64,000 nt of DNA from Oscheius sp. JU75 (GCA_037178855.1 JASJZC010000002.1:7886501-7950500); one strand, 5' to 3'. Numbered from the stretch's first letter, positions 22,889-38,100 are shown. Notes: a model not told the origin generated them from the letters alone. Made by a program: numbers and translations.

Positions 22889-25800
22889 CTACTCGTTGCA
22901 GCTGACACATTCCAGGGTGACTGGCAGGGTTCCTTCGGCAACCACGGAAGTCTCGCCAGTACATTGACGGGAACGTGGCTCAGTAGTCATCGAACACTGA
23001 AATTAACGTGTTAGGCAGGCCAATTTAAACTATAATTAAATCTACTCTTATATTCCATTCAGAACATATCATAATTGCATAGGCAGCGCCATAGTGCTAC
23101 CGCTTAAAAGCTTAAGTGATGTTCGTTAACGTCGTAACAGGCAAAGCAACAGTTTAAATTGTAAGAAACTCAACCTAGCAAATGCGTCTGCTTGAACAAT
23201 TACGTCAATTACTGCGAAAAGAAGTTACGGACCCATAAATTTCTTCCAATGCCAGCAACACCTTATCTAGGCTCACCCGAGACGATACGAGTGGGACACG
23301 CAGGCCATCGTCAAATGAATTACAGGTAAAAGCTTACCGTATGAGTATTGGCATCGTAATGTGCCAAGGTGCACCGTTTGGCATGACAGCTCTCAGCACA
23401 CTTGCCAACGGTCTGTGTGGTTTCCTGTGTCTCCCACTTGGGCAGAAGACGTGTGGGGTTCGTAGGTTTTAACTGGTACGTACAGGCTAAATTTCAAATG
23501 TATTTTGATATAAGATTAGTACTTACAAGAACACCTCATGCAGGAAATGACGAACGGTGTCAGAGAGGCATGTTGCGGGACAAAATCCACATTGTTAGCG
23601 CACACCTTGTCGTCCGATGTCAGCAGACAGACTCCGCTGCTGATGGCACTGTTCGGGCTGGGAATGAATCCTGCCGTTGTACAGCCTTCAGTCTCGAAGC
23701 ATTTCTTCGCACAATCGGCTGGCGTCTTGGCAGGAACGTCATTAGTCACATTCAGTCTGGGAAGACTTCCAACTGGCATCACGTGGAACTCCAATCGTCC
23801 AGGACATTTTGACGATACACCTAAAAATTATGCATATACTGCTAACAGAAAATCATACCTTGCTGACCACCTTCCTCACTTGAAGCTTCATCAATGCTGA
23901 ATCCAAGAAGTGGCTTTTCTTCTTTCTTCTTTGATTCAGGCTTGTCTAAACAGGCAAAATTATTTAGGAATGGAAATTTGGAAACCCAATGTGAACAAAA
24001 TCGTGCAAAAACCAAACTACTGAAGTAGGGCTAGAACAGAAATGTTAACATACGTAAAGTCGTTACTAACATGTTAAATGTTAACACTATGTTAGTTTTT
24101 AAATTGCATTAATGAGATTAATATTGCACATCAATGTTAATGTTTAAAACTATCTTAGGTTATAATAATATGTTACTGCTTGATATGTTTAAACGTAAAT
24201 AGAGCTTAAGTAGGTAAGCAAACATAGATGTTAGTATTGTCGAGCTTCCGAAAGTTAACAAAACAAAAATTTTAGTACTATACTACGCCCAAAAAGAAAA
24301 GGCGTGCAAGTACACGTACCACATTGAAGACATCTGAGCTCGACGACCTCTTGGATCTTGCTGAAGGCGTAGCTGTCCTGGCTGCCCTCGTGGTCGGGAC
24401 AGTCGCTCTTGTTAGAATAGTTCATGAGACAGACAGGTCGAGGGAAACGTGTATAGGCGGCTTGTGTACAGCCGGTCTCGTAACAGATACGAGCACAGTG
24501 ATCCAAGGAATAGGCAATGGCATCGGCCTCGAAGTGGACAGTCAGATCACGCATTTCGCGAGCCACGAAATGGACACGACCGTCGGTACAGTCTGTTAAA
24601 GGAGGAACATTAGAAGGACAGTATGAAGAGGGGGACAATCATAAACACTGGAACATTGAAATTCATAGTTCCCGCTTTTTGGTTCCCGCCACGAATTCCC
24701 GCTTTGGTCATGTTACGAACGTCCTTTGCAGCTTGCATTCAAAATGCTTCCCCAAATTCTGTTTTCCGTTCTTTTTCCTTCACTTTTTTTTGTAATTTCT
24801 TAACTTTCATTTTTTTGCATTCAAAAATGTTAAATTTAATGTGTACGCGATTGAGTCTCAAAATTATTTAGCACGTTGGTACGTTGGCTCACAATTTTTG
24901 CTATAACTGCATTTTAAATTACCGCTCTTTTTGGTCATTTTTCTCACAAAAGTCTGATTAGTATTCAAGAACTTCTCTGTGTGTTGCCAGCCGACCCCGC
25001 TGGAAAAATAGAAACTCCCAAGCTCCTCACTCACCAGCTTTGCTCTTCATGGGAATGAACCTGCTCAACGACCCGAGCTTCTTGGCAATGATGTCCTTTG
25101 CAGCAGCTGTCGGCTTCTTGTTCGGTCCCAGGATAGAAGCGAGTCCGCCGGAAGCCAGAGCATCGATGATGTCTTGAACCATTTGGACTGGAGGCTCAAC
25201 TGTGGTCGAGGTCTCGTTTCCTTAATTCGATTTTTGATTAATATGAAAAACAAGTTTACCTTTGTTCTTCTTGACAGCATCCTCGTAATCATTAGCGTTT
25301 TCTGTCTTCTCAGGCTCCTCGTCCTCTTCCTGTAGATCCTTGTCCAGCTGAGTCTCTGAGGGTTCAGATCCGGGCACGAAGCCGACACTGGTAGGCAGTT
25401 TTCCTTTGCCTTCGGTCTTGAACAGTGTCGCATTGATCAACTGGTCATCCTCCTCATTTTCAGTGCCTGCCAGGGACGTGATATCAGTAGCTGGAGTGGT
25501 CGAGGTGCTCAACACCATCTCACTGAAGATGGTCGTATCTTCAGGCTTGATATCGGTCACAGAACTCTGGGTGGAAGCATCGTGCTGGAACTCTTCAGAG
25601 GCTGTCGTGTTAGTCACTCCTTCTCCGCCATCTGTCACAAAAGCTTCCATGGTAGTCGATTCAGTTCCATTCTCGATGATCTTTTTGTCCTGATCAGTCG
25701 AAAGAATCGTCTGCATCTCTCCACCATCCGAGGTGATCAGATCTCCATGATCGTCGATGAATGCAGCTCCGGAACCTTCTGTCACGTTTGCATTGTCTCC

Positions 25801-28800
25801 AGAACCTTCATTAACCTCGTCTGGCTTGGTGGTGCTAGAGGCTTTCTCATCTTTGCCTAGAACCACGACCGCCAAGTTGTTGCTGTCCGTAGTTGATTTA
25901 ACTGTCGAAGATACTCCTATACTCTCAGTGGGCGACTCAACTGTTGAAGACTCTCCTCCAATAATAAAGGCTGCCTCGGTGGCTTCTTTAGAAGCGATAG
26001 TCGTCTCTTCAGGCTTGACTGTAGAGCTGGCTGCTTCCTCCTGGTTCCCGACCACCACAGGAATCGTAGTTCCTTCTTCACTACCACCAACAGTAGTTTC
26101 GGTAGTCGTAGACTCACCCGATCCTTCGGGAAGGACAATCGGAACAATTGGGACGGCTGGTTTTGTTGTGGAAGATGGTGTTTCCTCGGCCTTGACAGTC
26201 GTGGAAGACTCTTGGTCCTTGTTGGCAGCAAGTTCATTCCCTTCAGTTGTAGACACAGAGGCTACAGTAGTAGCTTCTCCAGATCCTTCTGTCACGAAAG
26301 CTGCTCCAGATTCTACCGTCGTTTCATCCGCTGACACCTGGGTAGTAGTCTCTCCGGATCCTTCGATAGATGTTCCAGCGGTTATAGAGGTTTTCGTTGT
26401 AGACTCAGCTGCCACGGTGGAACTCGAAGCTCCTTCCTGGCTGGCAACTACTACAGGAACAACTGGGGCTTCTCCACTGCCTTCAACAATAGTAGACTCT
26501 TCAGTCTTGACAGTAGTGCTTTCAGGTAACTCACTGAAGGCTTCAGAAGCTACAGTAGACTCGGAAATGGTAGTAGTCTGAGGCTGTGAGCTGCTTGACT
26601 CGACGATGACGGGGACAACAGCTGGGATGGACTTTTCAGTCGTTGACTCTTGTCCAGTAGTGGTCTCAGCAGGGATTGAAGTTGTAAATGTTTTTCCGCT
26701 TCCTTCAGCCACAATAGCTTGTTCAGTAGACTCTCCCGATCCTTCGACAGTGGTAGACTCTTGAGAAGCAGTCGTAGACTCAGGTTGTGAAGTGCTGACC
26801 TCAATCACCACAGGGACTACGGCTGGAATAGTCTTTTCAGTCGTTGACTCTTGTCCAGTAGTAGTCTCGACAGAAACTGAAGTTGTGTCAGCTTCTCCAG
26901 ATCCTTCAGCTACTACAGGTCCATCGTGACTGGCAGCCAATTCATTGTTCTCGACCTTCGGTGCTTCAGCCTCTCCACTTCCTTCGACCTCAGCTTTGGC
27001 GACTGTAGTTGACTCTTCTGGCTTAACACTGGTCTCAGCAACTACCGTGGTAGTCTCTCCCTCTTTAGGAATAAACACTTCAGGTCCGGCAGCAGTCGTA
27101 CCCTCGGAAGAGACAGTAGTCGATTCACTAGAACCTTCTCCAGATCCTTCAGAGACATTTGTAGCTTCAGAAGAGGCTGTGGTAGCCTCTTGTCCAGATC
27201 CTTCAACAGTCGTGGTCTCAAGCTTTGAGCTGCTCGAATCAATGACGACGGGAACAATAGCTGGAATCGTCTTCGCAGACGTTGACTCTTGTCCAGCGGT
27301 CGTCTCGACAGGAACTGAAGTTGTAGCAGCTTCTTCGGCTCGTTCGGTGGTAGTCTCTGTCACTGTTTCTCCAGATCCCTTAACAGTAGCTACTGTCGTA
27401 GATTGTGCGGATTGTTCTACAGCCGGGACAACAGATGAGTTTCCTTCAGAGACAGGCGTGGAACTTTCTCCGCTTCCTTCAACAGTGGTCGATACAACCG
27501 TAGGGGCTCCAGTTGTACTTTCTCCCTCTCCGACAATGACTGGTATAGAGACAGTTGTTGACTCTTCCTTTTCAGCAGTCTGAGTGGAAGCATCCTGTTG
27601 AGACGCGAAGTCTTCGGATGTCTTGGTCGGCTTCTCAGTGGAGACTTCTCCAGATCCTTCGACAGTCGACGTGGTAGACTCTCCAGATCCTTCAACAGTG
27701 GTCGACTCTTGAGAGACAGTCGTAGACTCGATGACGACGGGAATAACAGCTGGAATGATCTTCGTCGTTGACTCTTGTCCAGTGATAGTCTCGGTAGGAG
27801 CTGAAGTTGTAGTAGCTTCTCCACTTCCTTCGGTCACAGCAGCATCAGTAGTCGACTCTGTAGAGGAAGAAGTACTGGAAGCTCCTTCCTGGTTGGACAC
27901 GACAACAGGAACGACAGTGGTCTCGTCTCCAGATCCCTCAACAGTTGTACTCTCTCCCGCAGTCGGAGCAGCAGTCTGGTCGGTTACAGTTGTCTGTGTA
28001 CTGGCATCCTGTTGAGCTGCAAAGTCTTCAGTTCCCTTGGTTTCAGTCTTAGAAGTCGTTGTCTCAGTTTCTCCGGATCCTTCAGTGACAGACTCTGGGC
28101 TAGTCGCAGTTACTTCAGGCTGTGAGGTACTGGACTCAATGACGACGGGAACAACCGCTGGGATCGTCTTCTCCGTCGTTGACTCTGCTCCAGTGGTCGT
28201 TTCGGCAGAAACTGGTGTTGTAGCAGCATCTCCACTTTCTTCAGACACAGCAGCTTCAGTAGTCGACTCTGTAGGTTCAGAAGTGCTGGAAGCACCTTCC
28301 TGGCTGGACACGATTACAGGAACGACAGTAGATCCTTCTCCAGATCCTTCAACAGTGTCAGGAGTCTTCATTGTTTTGGCATTGGGTAGATCGGCTTCAA
28401 GTTTCTGGTCAAATGGCTTGTGAGTCGCTTCGGCTCCTTCTCCGCTGCCCTCAACGGTAGTAGACTGTTCAGTCTCGACAGTAATGCTTTCAGGAGACTG
28501 GGTCGTGGCAGCTGTAGATGATCCAGGGGTTGTCTCAGGCTGTGTGCTTGACTCAATTACGACTGGAACAACAGCTGAAACAGCCTTCTCGGAGGTGGCT
28601 TCTCCAGATCCTTCGACTGTCGACGACGCAGACTCTCCTGACCCAAGCACAGTGGTCGATTCTTGGGAGACAGTCGTAGACTCAGGCTGTGCCGAGCTGG
28701 ACTCAATCATGACAGGGATTACAGCTGGAATAGTCTTCTCAGTCGTCGACACTTGTCCAGTGGTCATCTCAGCAGGGACTGAAGTTGTAGCAGCTTCTCC

Positions 28801-31800
28801 AGATCCTTCTGTTACTACAGTTCCATCATGACTGGCAGCCAGCTCGTTGTTCTCAACTTTAGGAGCTTCAGTCTCTCCACTTCCCTCGACTTCAGCTTTG
28901 GTGGCAGTGGTCGCCTCTTCTGGCTTGACACTCGTCTTTGAAGCTACCGTCGTTGCCTCTCCCACCTTAGGAATGATCACTTCAGCTCCGGCAACAGTCG
29001 TGCTCTCAGTCGGGACAGTGGTCGATTTAGTAGATCCTTCTCCAGATCCTTCAGCGACAGTGGTGGCTTCAGAAGAGGCAATGATAGTCTCTTGTCCAGA
29101 TCCCTCGACTGTCGTAGACGCAGGCTGCGAACTGCTCGACTCAATCACGACGGGAACAACAGCTGGAATGGTCTTCTCGGTAGCCGCCTCTTGTCTAGTG
29201 GTCGTCTCGGCAGGAACTGGAGTAGATGCAGCTTCTCCACTTCCTTCGGTCGCAGTAGTCTGTTCAGTAGAATCTCCAGATCCCTCGACAGTAGTGGTCT
29301 CTTCCGGTGCTTTGGTCGTTGTCAGAACAGGGACAACGACAGAGATAGTAGATGGCTCGGTCGTAGATCCTTCAACCGTAGTCGACTCTACATTCTCATC
29401 GGGCTTGGCACTGGTCGCTTCCTTGTCATCATGACTGGCAGCCAGCTCGTTGTTCTCAACTTTTGAGACTTCCGTTTCTCCACTTCCTTCGACTTCAGCC
29501 TTGGCGACAGTAGTTGACTCCTCTAGCTTGGAACTGGTTTCCGTAGCGACCGTCGTCGTTTCATCGTTCTTCGGAATGATGACCTCCTCTCCAGCAGTGC
29601 TTGTACTCAAAGTTGTGGTCTCAGTTTCTCCAGAACCTTCTACATTAGTTGTTGCCTCGGTGGCAGTTGTAGTTGTCTCGGCAGTAGACTCACCAGATCC
29701 CTCAACATTAGGAACAGCCGTACTAATCGTCTCTCCTCCAATGACAACAGGAACGATGGCAGCGGTAGTTGGCTCAGAAGACTGTGATCCAGCAGTAGAG
29801 CCCTCAGAAGATACAGGAGTCTTACTGGTAGCTGTCTCTCCTGAATCTTCAACGACATGGATGGTTGTGGCTCCTTCAGTAGCACCAGTTGTCTCAGGAA
29901 CGGCGGTAGTGGCTTCAGAGGATATGGTAGTTTCACTAGTAGCAGTCTCGCCAGATCCCTCAACCGTAGTTCCTTTCGCAGCCGTGGTCTTTTCTTCAAT
30001 GACTACAGGAACAACAACAGCCGTAGTTCCCTCAGACGTCAACGTGGTATCTTCAACACTCGAGCTGGTTACAGTAGTCACTTGAGTCTCTTCAGCTGGC
30101 TTGACAGTAGATGCTCCAGCCTCGTCCTTGCTGGCAGCAATGGCCTTGACTGGTAGCTCGTTGGTCTCAGAGGTCGTAGCTTCTCCACTTCCTTCAACAG
30201 TGGTAGACTCTTCAGTCTTGTCAGTAGTGGCTTTAGTGGAAGCCTCTGGGACCGTTGTAGACTCAGGAACTTCGGAAGCTGTCGTGATCTCTGGCTGTGA
30301 AGAGCTGGACTCGACGACGATAGGAGCAATAGCCGGAATGGTCTTTTCAGTCGTAGATTCTTGTCCAGTGGCTATCTCAGCAGGGACTAAAGTTGTAGCA
30401 GCTTCTCCGCTTCCTTCAATCACAGCAGCTTCAGTAGTCGACTCTGTAGCTTCAGAAGTACTGGTAGCTCCTTCCTGGTTGGACACGATTACAGGAACGA
30501 CAGTAGATTCTTCTCCAGATCCCTCCACAGTAATAGGAGTCTTAGTGGCCTTGGCAATGGAAAGATCAGCTTCAAGTTTCTGCTCGAAAGGTTTGTGAGT
30601 CGTCTCAGCTCTTTCTCCGCTTCCTTCAAAGGTGGTAGACTCTTCTGTATTGACCGTCGTACTTTCAGGAGAGGCAGCCTCTGTCGATGATCCAGATGTA
30701 CTCTCAGGCTCTGAACTGCTTGACTCAGTCACGACAGGAACAACAACTGGGATCGTCTTCTTGGTCGTTGATTCGGCTGCAGTAGTCGTCTCAATCTTCT
30801 CGTCTCCCTTGACGGTAGTCGAAGCTTCCTTGTCTTTGTTGGCCGCCAATTCATTTCCAATCGTCGTGGTCTCTTCTCCACTTCCTTCAACCGCTGTAGA
30901 AGTTTCGGTCGTCGTGGTCTCAGGTCCAGCCGAAAAAGGTACAAAACCAGCCTTCTCTTCACTGGCAGCAGTGGTTGATTCGGAAGACAACGTAGTCGAT
31001 GGCTCGGTAGCTTCTGCGCTTCCCTCGGTCACTGTAGATTCTGGAACGGCTGTAGTCTCGGAGACCGTTGGAGCTGTGGGACTCTGGACAGTAGCAGCTT
31101 CTCCGCTTCCTTCAACAGTACTTGGTTCAGCGAAAACAGTCGTAGACTCTTCGGAAGCAGTCGAGGACTCTGGCACAGCAACAGTAGTTGACTGTTCCGG
31201 ACCTGTCGACTCAGGGTTTGTAGTCAACTCAGTCTGTACAGTGGAAGACTCTTCTTGATTGACCACTACCACAGGAACTGTAGTCGTCTCCACCGCCTCG
31301 CTCCTTCCTTCAACGGTAGTACTCTCTCCAGCGGTCGTAGCTCCCTCAGTTGTACTCTCTCCAGATCCTTCAGCAATAACGACAGGGACGATGGAAGTAG
31401 AAGCTACTGTAGTAGATTCATCCGGCTTGATAGAGGACGAGATCTCTTGATCCTTGTTAGCTGCCAGTTCATTGCCCACAGTCGTGGATTGGACAGTCTC
31501 ACCGCTTCCTTCAGAGACCGTGATTTCTTGGGTAGTCAACTGGACTGTGGTCGACTCAGCCTCGCCGCTTCCTTCGACTTCAGGAACTGGAGTGGGAGTG
31601 ACATGGATGAAGGTTTTCGAGGTTTCTGTGCTGGTGGATCCTACAGAAGAAGAGGCTGTAGCAGCTTCCTCACTTCCTCCAGCGGTCTTGGCAGCTTCAG
31701 TAGTCGACTCTGTAGGTTCAGAAGTGCTGGAAGCACCTTCCTGGCTGGACACGATTACAGGAACGACAGTAGATTCTTCTCCAGATCCTTCAACAGTCAT

Positions 31801-34800
31801 AGGAGCCTTGGTGGTCTTGGCACTGGAAAGGTCAGCTTCAAGTTTCTGCTCGAAAGGTTTGTGAGTCGTCTCAGCTCTTTCTCCGCTTCCTTCAAAGGTG
31901 GTAGACTCTTTTGTATTGACCTTAGACTTGCTTGCTTCATCTTCTACTGTAGTCTCAGTAGAAGATTCTGCTGTAGTCTCTGACACTGGACTGCTCGACT
32001 CAATCACGACTGGAACAACAGCTGGGATGGTCTTCTCCGTCGTTGACTCTGCTCCAGTGGTCGTCTCGACAGGAACTGGTGTTGTAGCAGCCCCACCACT
32101 TCCTTCAGTCACTACAGCTCCGTCGTGACTGGCAGCCAGCTCGTTGTTCTCAACTTTAGGAGCTTCAGTCTCTCCACTTCCCTCGACTTCAGCTTTGGTG
32201 GCAGTGGTCGCCTCTTCTGGCTTGGCACTGGTCTCAGCAGCAGCGGTCGTCGTCTCATCGTTCTTTGGAATGATGACTTCTTCTCCGACAGCAGTCGTAC
32301 TTACAGCTGGGACAGTAGTAGTTTCCGAGGTAGTAGTGGGCGATCCATCTTCCCCAGATCCTTCCGTGACTTCAGTGGAAGAGGTTACTGTCGTTGTCTC
32401 TCCGGAAACTTTAACGACAGGGACGAATGTGGTACCTTCAGAAGCAGCAGTTCTCTCAGGAAGAGGTGTAGAGGCTTCAGAGGATGGTGTAGTTTCACTG
32501 GTAGTCATCTCTCCAGATCCCTCTACAGTAGCTCCTTCAGGAGCGGCTGTTGTCTCGCCGTTGACTACAAGCGGAACAATGGAAGTTGTTGTTGGCTCAG
32601 TAGTCGCTGTCTCGGCAGAAGATGAATTAGATGATACGGTAGTTTCACTCGCAGGTGTCTCTCCAGATCCCTCAACGACAGGGCTGACTGTAGTAACTTC
32701 AGGAGCGGCTGTTGTCTCCGAAGCAGCAGTAGAGGCTTCAGAGGATACTGCAGTTTCACTGGTAGTTGTCACTCCAGATCCCTCAGCGATAACCGGTACA
32801 ACAGCAGCAGCCGTAGTTCCCTCAGACGTCAACGTGGTATCTTCAACACTCGAGCTGGCTACAGTAGTCACTTGAGTCTCTTCAGCTGGCTTGACAGTAG
32901 ATGCTCCAGCCTCGTCCTTGCTGGCAGCGATGGCCTTAACTGGTAGCTCGTTGGTCTCAGATGTCGTAGCTTCTCCACTTCCTTCAACAGTGGTAGACTC
33001 TTCAGTCTTGTCAGTAGTGGTTTCAGTGGAAGCTTCTGGAACCGTTGTAGACTCAGGAACTGTGGTAGTCTCTGGTTGCGAGCTGCTTGACTCAATGACG
33101 ACGGGAACAACAGCTGGGATGGTATTCTCTGTCGTCAACTTTTGACCTGTAGTCGTCTCTGCAGGAACTGAAGTTGTAGCAGTTTCTCCGCTTCCTTCAG
33201 TCACATTAGACTCTCCAGATTCTTCCAAAGTCGTGGTCTCAACCTTCTCGTCTGCCTTGACAGTAGTCGAAGCTTCCTGATCCTTGTTAGCAGCCAGTTC
33301 ATTTTCAGCAGTCGTTGTCTCTGTCTTGAGAGGGACAAACCCGGCCTTCTCTTCAGTAGCAGCAGTAGTTGTTTCAGAAGACACATTGGTAGACGGCTCG
33401 ACAGTTTCTCCACTTCCCTCGATCACAGCTGGAGCTTTAGGGGTTGGATTCTGGGCAGGGATAGACTCTCCGCTTCCTTCGACAGTAGTTTGTTCAGAGG
33501 AAACAGTTGTGGACTCTTCCGAGACCTTCGTAGACTCTGCAGTGGACTGTTCTAGAGCAGCGGTCGTCTCAGAGACTGTCGAGGCCGTAGTAGACTCAGT
33601 CTGTCCAGTGGAAGACTCTTCTTGATTGACCACTACCACAGGAACTGTAGTCGTCTCCACAGTTTCACCACTTCCTTCAACTGTAGTACTCTCTTCATTA
33701 ATGGTCGTGGTTCGCTCAGTTGTACTCTCTCCAGATCCTTCAGCAATGACGACGGGGACGATGGGAGCAGCAGCTACGGTAGTAGATTCATCCGGCTTGA
33801 CAGAGGTTAAGACTTCATGATCCTTATTAGCTGCCAGTTCATTTCCAACAGTCGTTGACTGGACAGCCTCTCCGCTTCCCTCAGAGACAGTGGTTTCTTG
33901 GGTAGTCAATTGCACTGTAGTCGATTCAGGCTCCTCACTTCCCTCGCCAGTCTTCTGGGTAGTTTCGCCTCCTTCAGATCCTTCAACGGTTGTCTTTACA
34001 GGAACAGAGCTGACAGTAGACAATTCACTAGCTTCTGTACTGACAGTAGTACTCTCTTCTTCAGGTGCAGTGCTTCCAGCAGTAGTAGACTTTTCGGATC
34101 CAGTCAGAACAGGGATTACGATAGCTTGTTCAGTCGTAGACTCTCCAGAAGGTGTTGTTGACACAGCAGTGGGTACAGTAGTCTCTCCAGTGGTAACAGT
34201 CTCTCCGATACTAGTAGGCTCTCCCTCAGTGACAGTTGCTCCAATGGTAGTCGACTGTCCATCAGGTACAGTAGTTGATTCTCCTTCAACCTTGTCAGTA
34301 GACACAGTAGCAGACTCATCAGATCCTACCAATGGAACTACAGTAGCTTTTCCCGTGGTACTCTCTCCAGAAGGTGTTGTACTCTCAGTAGACTCTCCAG
34401 ATCCCTCAGCCTGAGCCGGTGTGGTTCCAGCAGTCTGTTCAGTTGTAGCCTCTTGGTCCTTATTGGCAGCGAGCTCATTCCCGGCAGCAACAGGAACAAA
34501 TGGGATCGCAGCAGCCTCTCCGCTTCCTTCGGGTACTGTAACTTCAGGACTGGAGGTAGTAGCGGTCTCAGAGGTCTGTCCACTTCCTTCAGGTACGGTA
34601 GTGGTCTCGGTAGTCGCTTGTTCAGTTCCAATGGTAGTTTTTGTCTCAGGAGCCTCAGTAGTCGAAAATTCAGCCCCAAAAGTCGTACTATCTACAGTAG
34701 TGGCTTCGGAAGCTGGTGTAGATTGTTCAGTAGTCGGTTCAACAGATCCAGCAGTTGTTGTAGCGTCAGCGATGATGACCACTCCAGTCGTAGTAGATTC

Positions 34801-35074
34801 ACCGCTTCCTTCGGTCACTGTCGAAGTCTCCGTAACAGTAGTCGTCTCTGTCTCTGTGGCAAGAGTCGACGTTTCTTCTCCACTGGACTCGATCTCGGGC
34901 TTGACAGTTGTATTCTCCTCACCACTTCCTTCAGGAACAGCCGTAGTCTCTTCTGCGGCTACAGTAGCTGGGGTCTCGTCCTCGTTGGAAGCGAAGGTCG
35001 GCTCTTCTTTGTGCTTGCCCTTGATGATTTCAATTCCGTCCTTTCCGGGGGTTCGGGGAACTGAATATACAAGG

Positions 35075-35114
<40 letters not shown>

Positions 35115-38100
35115 CAAATATCAGGTCAAACGACTTACCACAACTGAGACAGTACATCCAGACGGGAGCATCGGGCCTAGCAATCGCGAGCTGCTTGGCA
35201 TTGGTACAAAACGGTTTGTCGTCGTAGGAGAGTTGACATTCCTTGGTTTCAGGGTCGTACTTGGCTCCTGAGCAGCCGTCCTGGAAAATTTATGGTTGGT
35301 TGACTGTAGAGAGACAGAGACAGTAGACAGAGACAGTACACCTACCTGGTAACATCCATGAGCACAGATCTCAGCAGTCGGTGCACGGAACTTTCTCTCG
35401 AGAGCAGCCTTGAAGTGGTTAGAGCGATCGCCATAGGGAACCATTTGGAAATTGACGACACAGCCTCCAAGAATTTCGGTACCTTCTTCTGGTCTCTTTG
35501 TCGGGGCCGAAGTGGTCGTTGTGGGCACAGCTGCAACCATATCCGGAACCATGGCCATCGAACTGGATTTGAGGGTGTCTGAAACAATTATAATTACAAT
35601 TAGTCTCTGTCTCTCTGTATTCCTGTCTCTCTATCTCTCTGTCTCTGGTCAACTCACAGCAATTGACACAGTGAATCCATGTCAGTTCAGTCGCGTTGTA
35701 ATGTAGAATCACTGGTTCCTTGGCACAGAACTGCTTGTCATCGTAGGAGAGAGTACATGTTCCTTGCTTGGGATCGTACTTGGCTCCCGAACAGCCATCC
35801 TGATAGCATCTGGTGGCACAAAGCTCCACGGAATCCACAGGTAGGTCGAGTTCGAAAGGAGCATGGAGATCAGCTGGTCTTTGGGCGAGAGGACGAGCTT
35901 GGAACTTAATGACGCAGTCTGAGTGCCGCTGTTTTGAACCGGAAGCATAGGAAACTTACGTTTTCCTTCCGCTTGACCTTCCTTGTCCTTCGATGAAATA
36001 GCAATGATCGTAGATGCTTCCGGAGCACGGGTAGTCTCTGTCGTTCCTTGAGCAACTGTAGTCGGAGTAGTCGTTTCCTGTTCTCCTTGCATGCCCAGTT
36101 CAATAGCCCCACGTCCAGGGGTTCGAGGAACTAGATTGTGGCTCAATTCGATCAGAAGGACGCGACTTACTGCAGCTCAGACAGTGCATCCAGACAGCTC
36201 CCTCAGGCTTGGCCACAGCAAACGTCTTGGAATTCGTGCAGAAGGGCTTGTCGTCGTAGGAGAGAGAACATTCGTGGGTTGAAGGGTCGTACTTGGCTCC
36301 GGAGCAGCCGTCCTGGAAAAAGTGCGGTAGGTAGACAGTAGAAAGACTAATAGACACAGACAGAGAGTCAGTGGGACAGTGTGACAGAGAGACAGAGTGA
36401 CAGAAACGGGCGGAGGCGATGAGCTGGGACGGTAGCTGCTGCTGGCTGAATTGAATTCTAGTCTATAAACACGTTTGAGCTTTTTACAGTTTCTCAAAGA
36501 GTCAATTATAAACTTTTGCAAATTACAAAACTTTGAATAAAGTAACCAAAGATCCCAAGTAACTTAGTCTGTGGACTGTGGGTCTATCAGGACAAAATGT
36601 GAGAGAGAGATAGATGAACCGGGAGACAGGGACATCAACAATAGACATACCTGATAACATCCATGAGCACAGATTTCAGCAGATGGAGTGTGGAATTTCT
36701 TCTCTAACGGAGCTTTGAAATGTTCCGGTCGGTTATCGAAGGGTACCATTTGGAAGTTGACCACGCAGCCGTGAAGAATCAGACTTCCTTCATCTTCAGG
36801 CTTCATACCAGGGACGGTCAGGGTTGACGTTGGTTCTTCAGTAGTGGTGGTGGTAGCCTCAGTAGTAGCCATTTGATCCATTTTGGCAACCACTTCCGGG
36901 CTCATTGCATTCGAGTGCTGCTTGACAGTGTCTAAAAAGTTTAGATTCCAATTGATCTTTGTCTGTTTCTTTGTCTCTCTGTATCCCTGTCTCTCTATCT
37001 CTCTGTCTCTGATCAACTCACAGCAGTTTACACAATGAATCCATGTTAGTTCAGTCGCATTGTAATGAAGAGTAACTGGCTCCTTGGCACAGTACATTTT
37101 GTCATCGTAGGAGAGAGTACATGTTCCTTGCTTGGGATCGTACTTGGCTCCCGAGCAGCCATCCTAAATGTTGAATTACCTGATCAATCACCTTGTTCGA
37201 ACCTGATAGCATCTGGTCGCGCAGAGCTCCACAGAATCAACCGGTAGATCGAGTTCGAAGGGTGCATGAAGGTCAGCTGGCCTTTGTGCCAGGGGACGGG
37301 CTTGGAACTTGATGACACAGTCTGAAACGTGTAGGTAACAGAAAAAGTCGGTAACTCTTACGTTTTCTCTCCGGCATAGGTGACTCAGTCATGGGGGAAG
37401 TCGGCTCAGGAGTGGTTTCCTCCACGGTATGGTCATGAATGACACTCTGCTCTTCAGCATCTTTCTGTTGAGAGACTTCAGGCGTTGAGCTTGCTTCGGT
37501 GGTAGCCTCAGTAGTCGTGGACTCAGTAGTAGTTTCAGTAGTCGTGGCTTCAGTAGTCGTGGCTTCAGTAGTGATGGTACTGTCAGTAACTACCACGACC
37601 GGCTGTCGATTTCCTGTCTTCTGGGGACCTAAAGGGACAGATTCTTTCGGGACATCGAATCCAGTTGAAGCTGCTTGGAATAGAATATAGTCATGAGGTT
37701 AGTAATAGGAATCTTCAAAAACTATGTTAGGTTTTTATGGTTTCATGCGCCCACAAGCATTACATCTAATCATCACTCATGCCTCTACTCAAGAACCAAA
37801 AGAACTGAAGACTTACTACAACGGAAACACTGTATCTGAACTTCCTTCCGGGCCTCATAGCGGCTGACATGGTCCAGCTCGTCGCTACATCGTTCTCTGA
37901 CCGTTCTTCCCAGCCTACACTCCCCACTGGCTGGCGAATAGATGGCCGTCGAACAGAATCCGGCATAGCACATCCGAGCACATTGGTTGATGCTGAGACT
38001 GTAGTCAGAGACGGGAGTAGAATGGTTAGTTAGGATGTGCATATTAGAAGAGAGGTGCGAGTGTCTCGACCGGTGCACCCCTCACCTTTTGACTCTACGA

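Noticed and set aside
25406-35227. Many long open frames on the plus strand rich in Ser, Val and Pro (SPDPS-type)
   Set aside because: They are the antisense image of the EGSGE/Thr-rich repeats of the minus-strand exon. They have no starts, splice signals or domains of their own.
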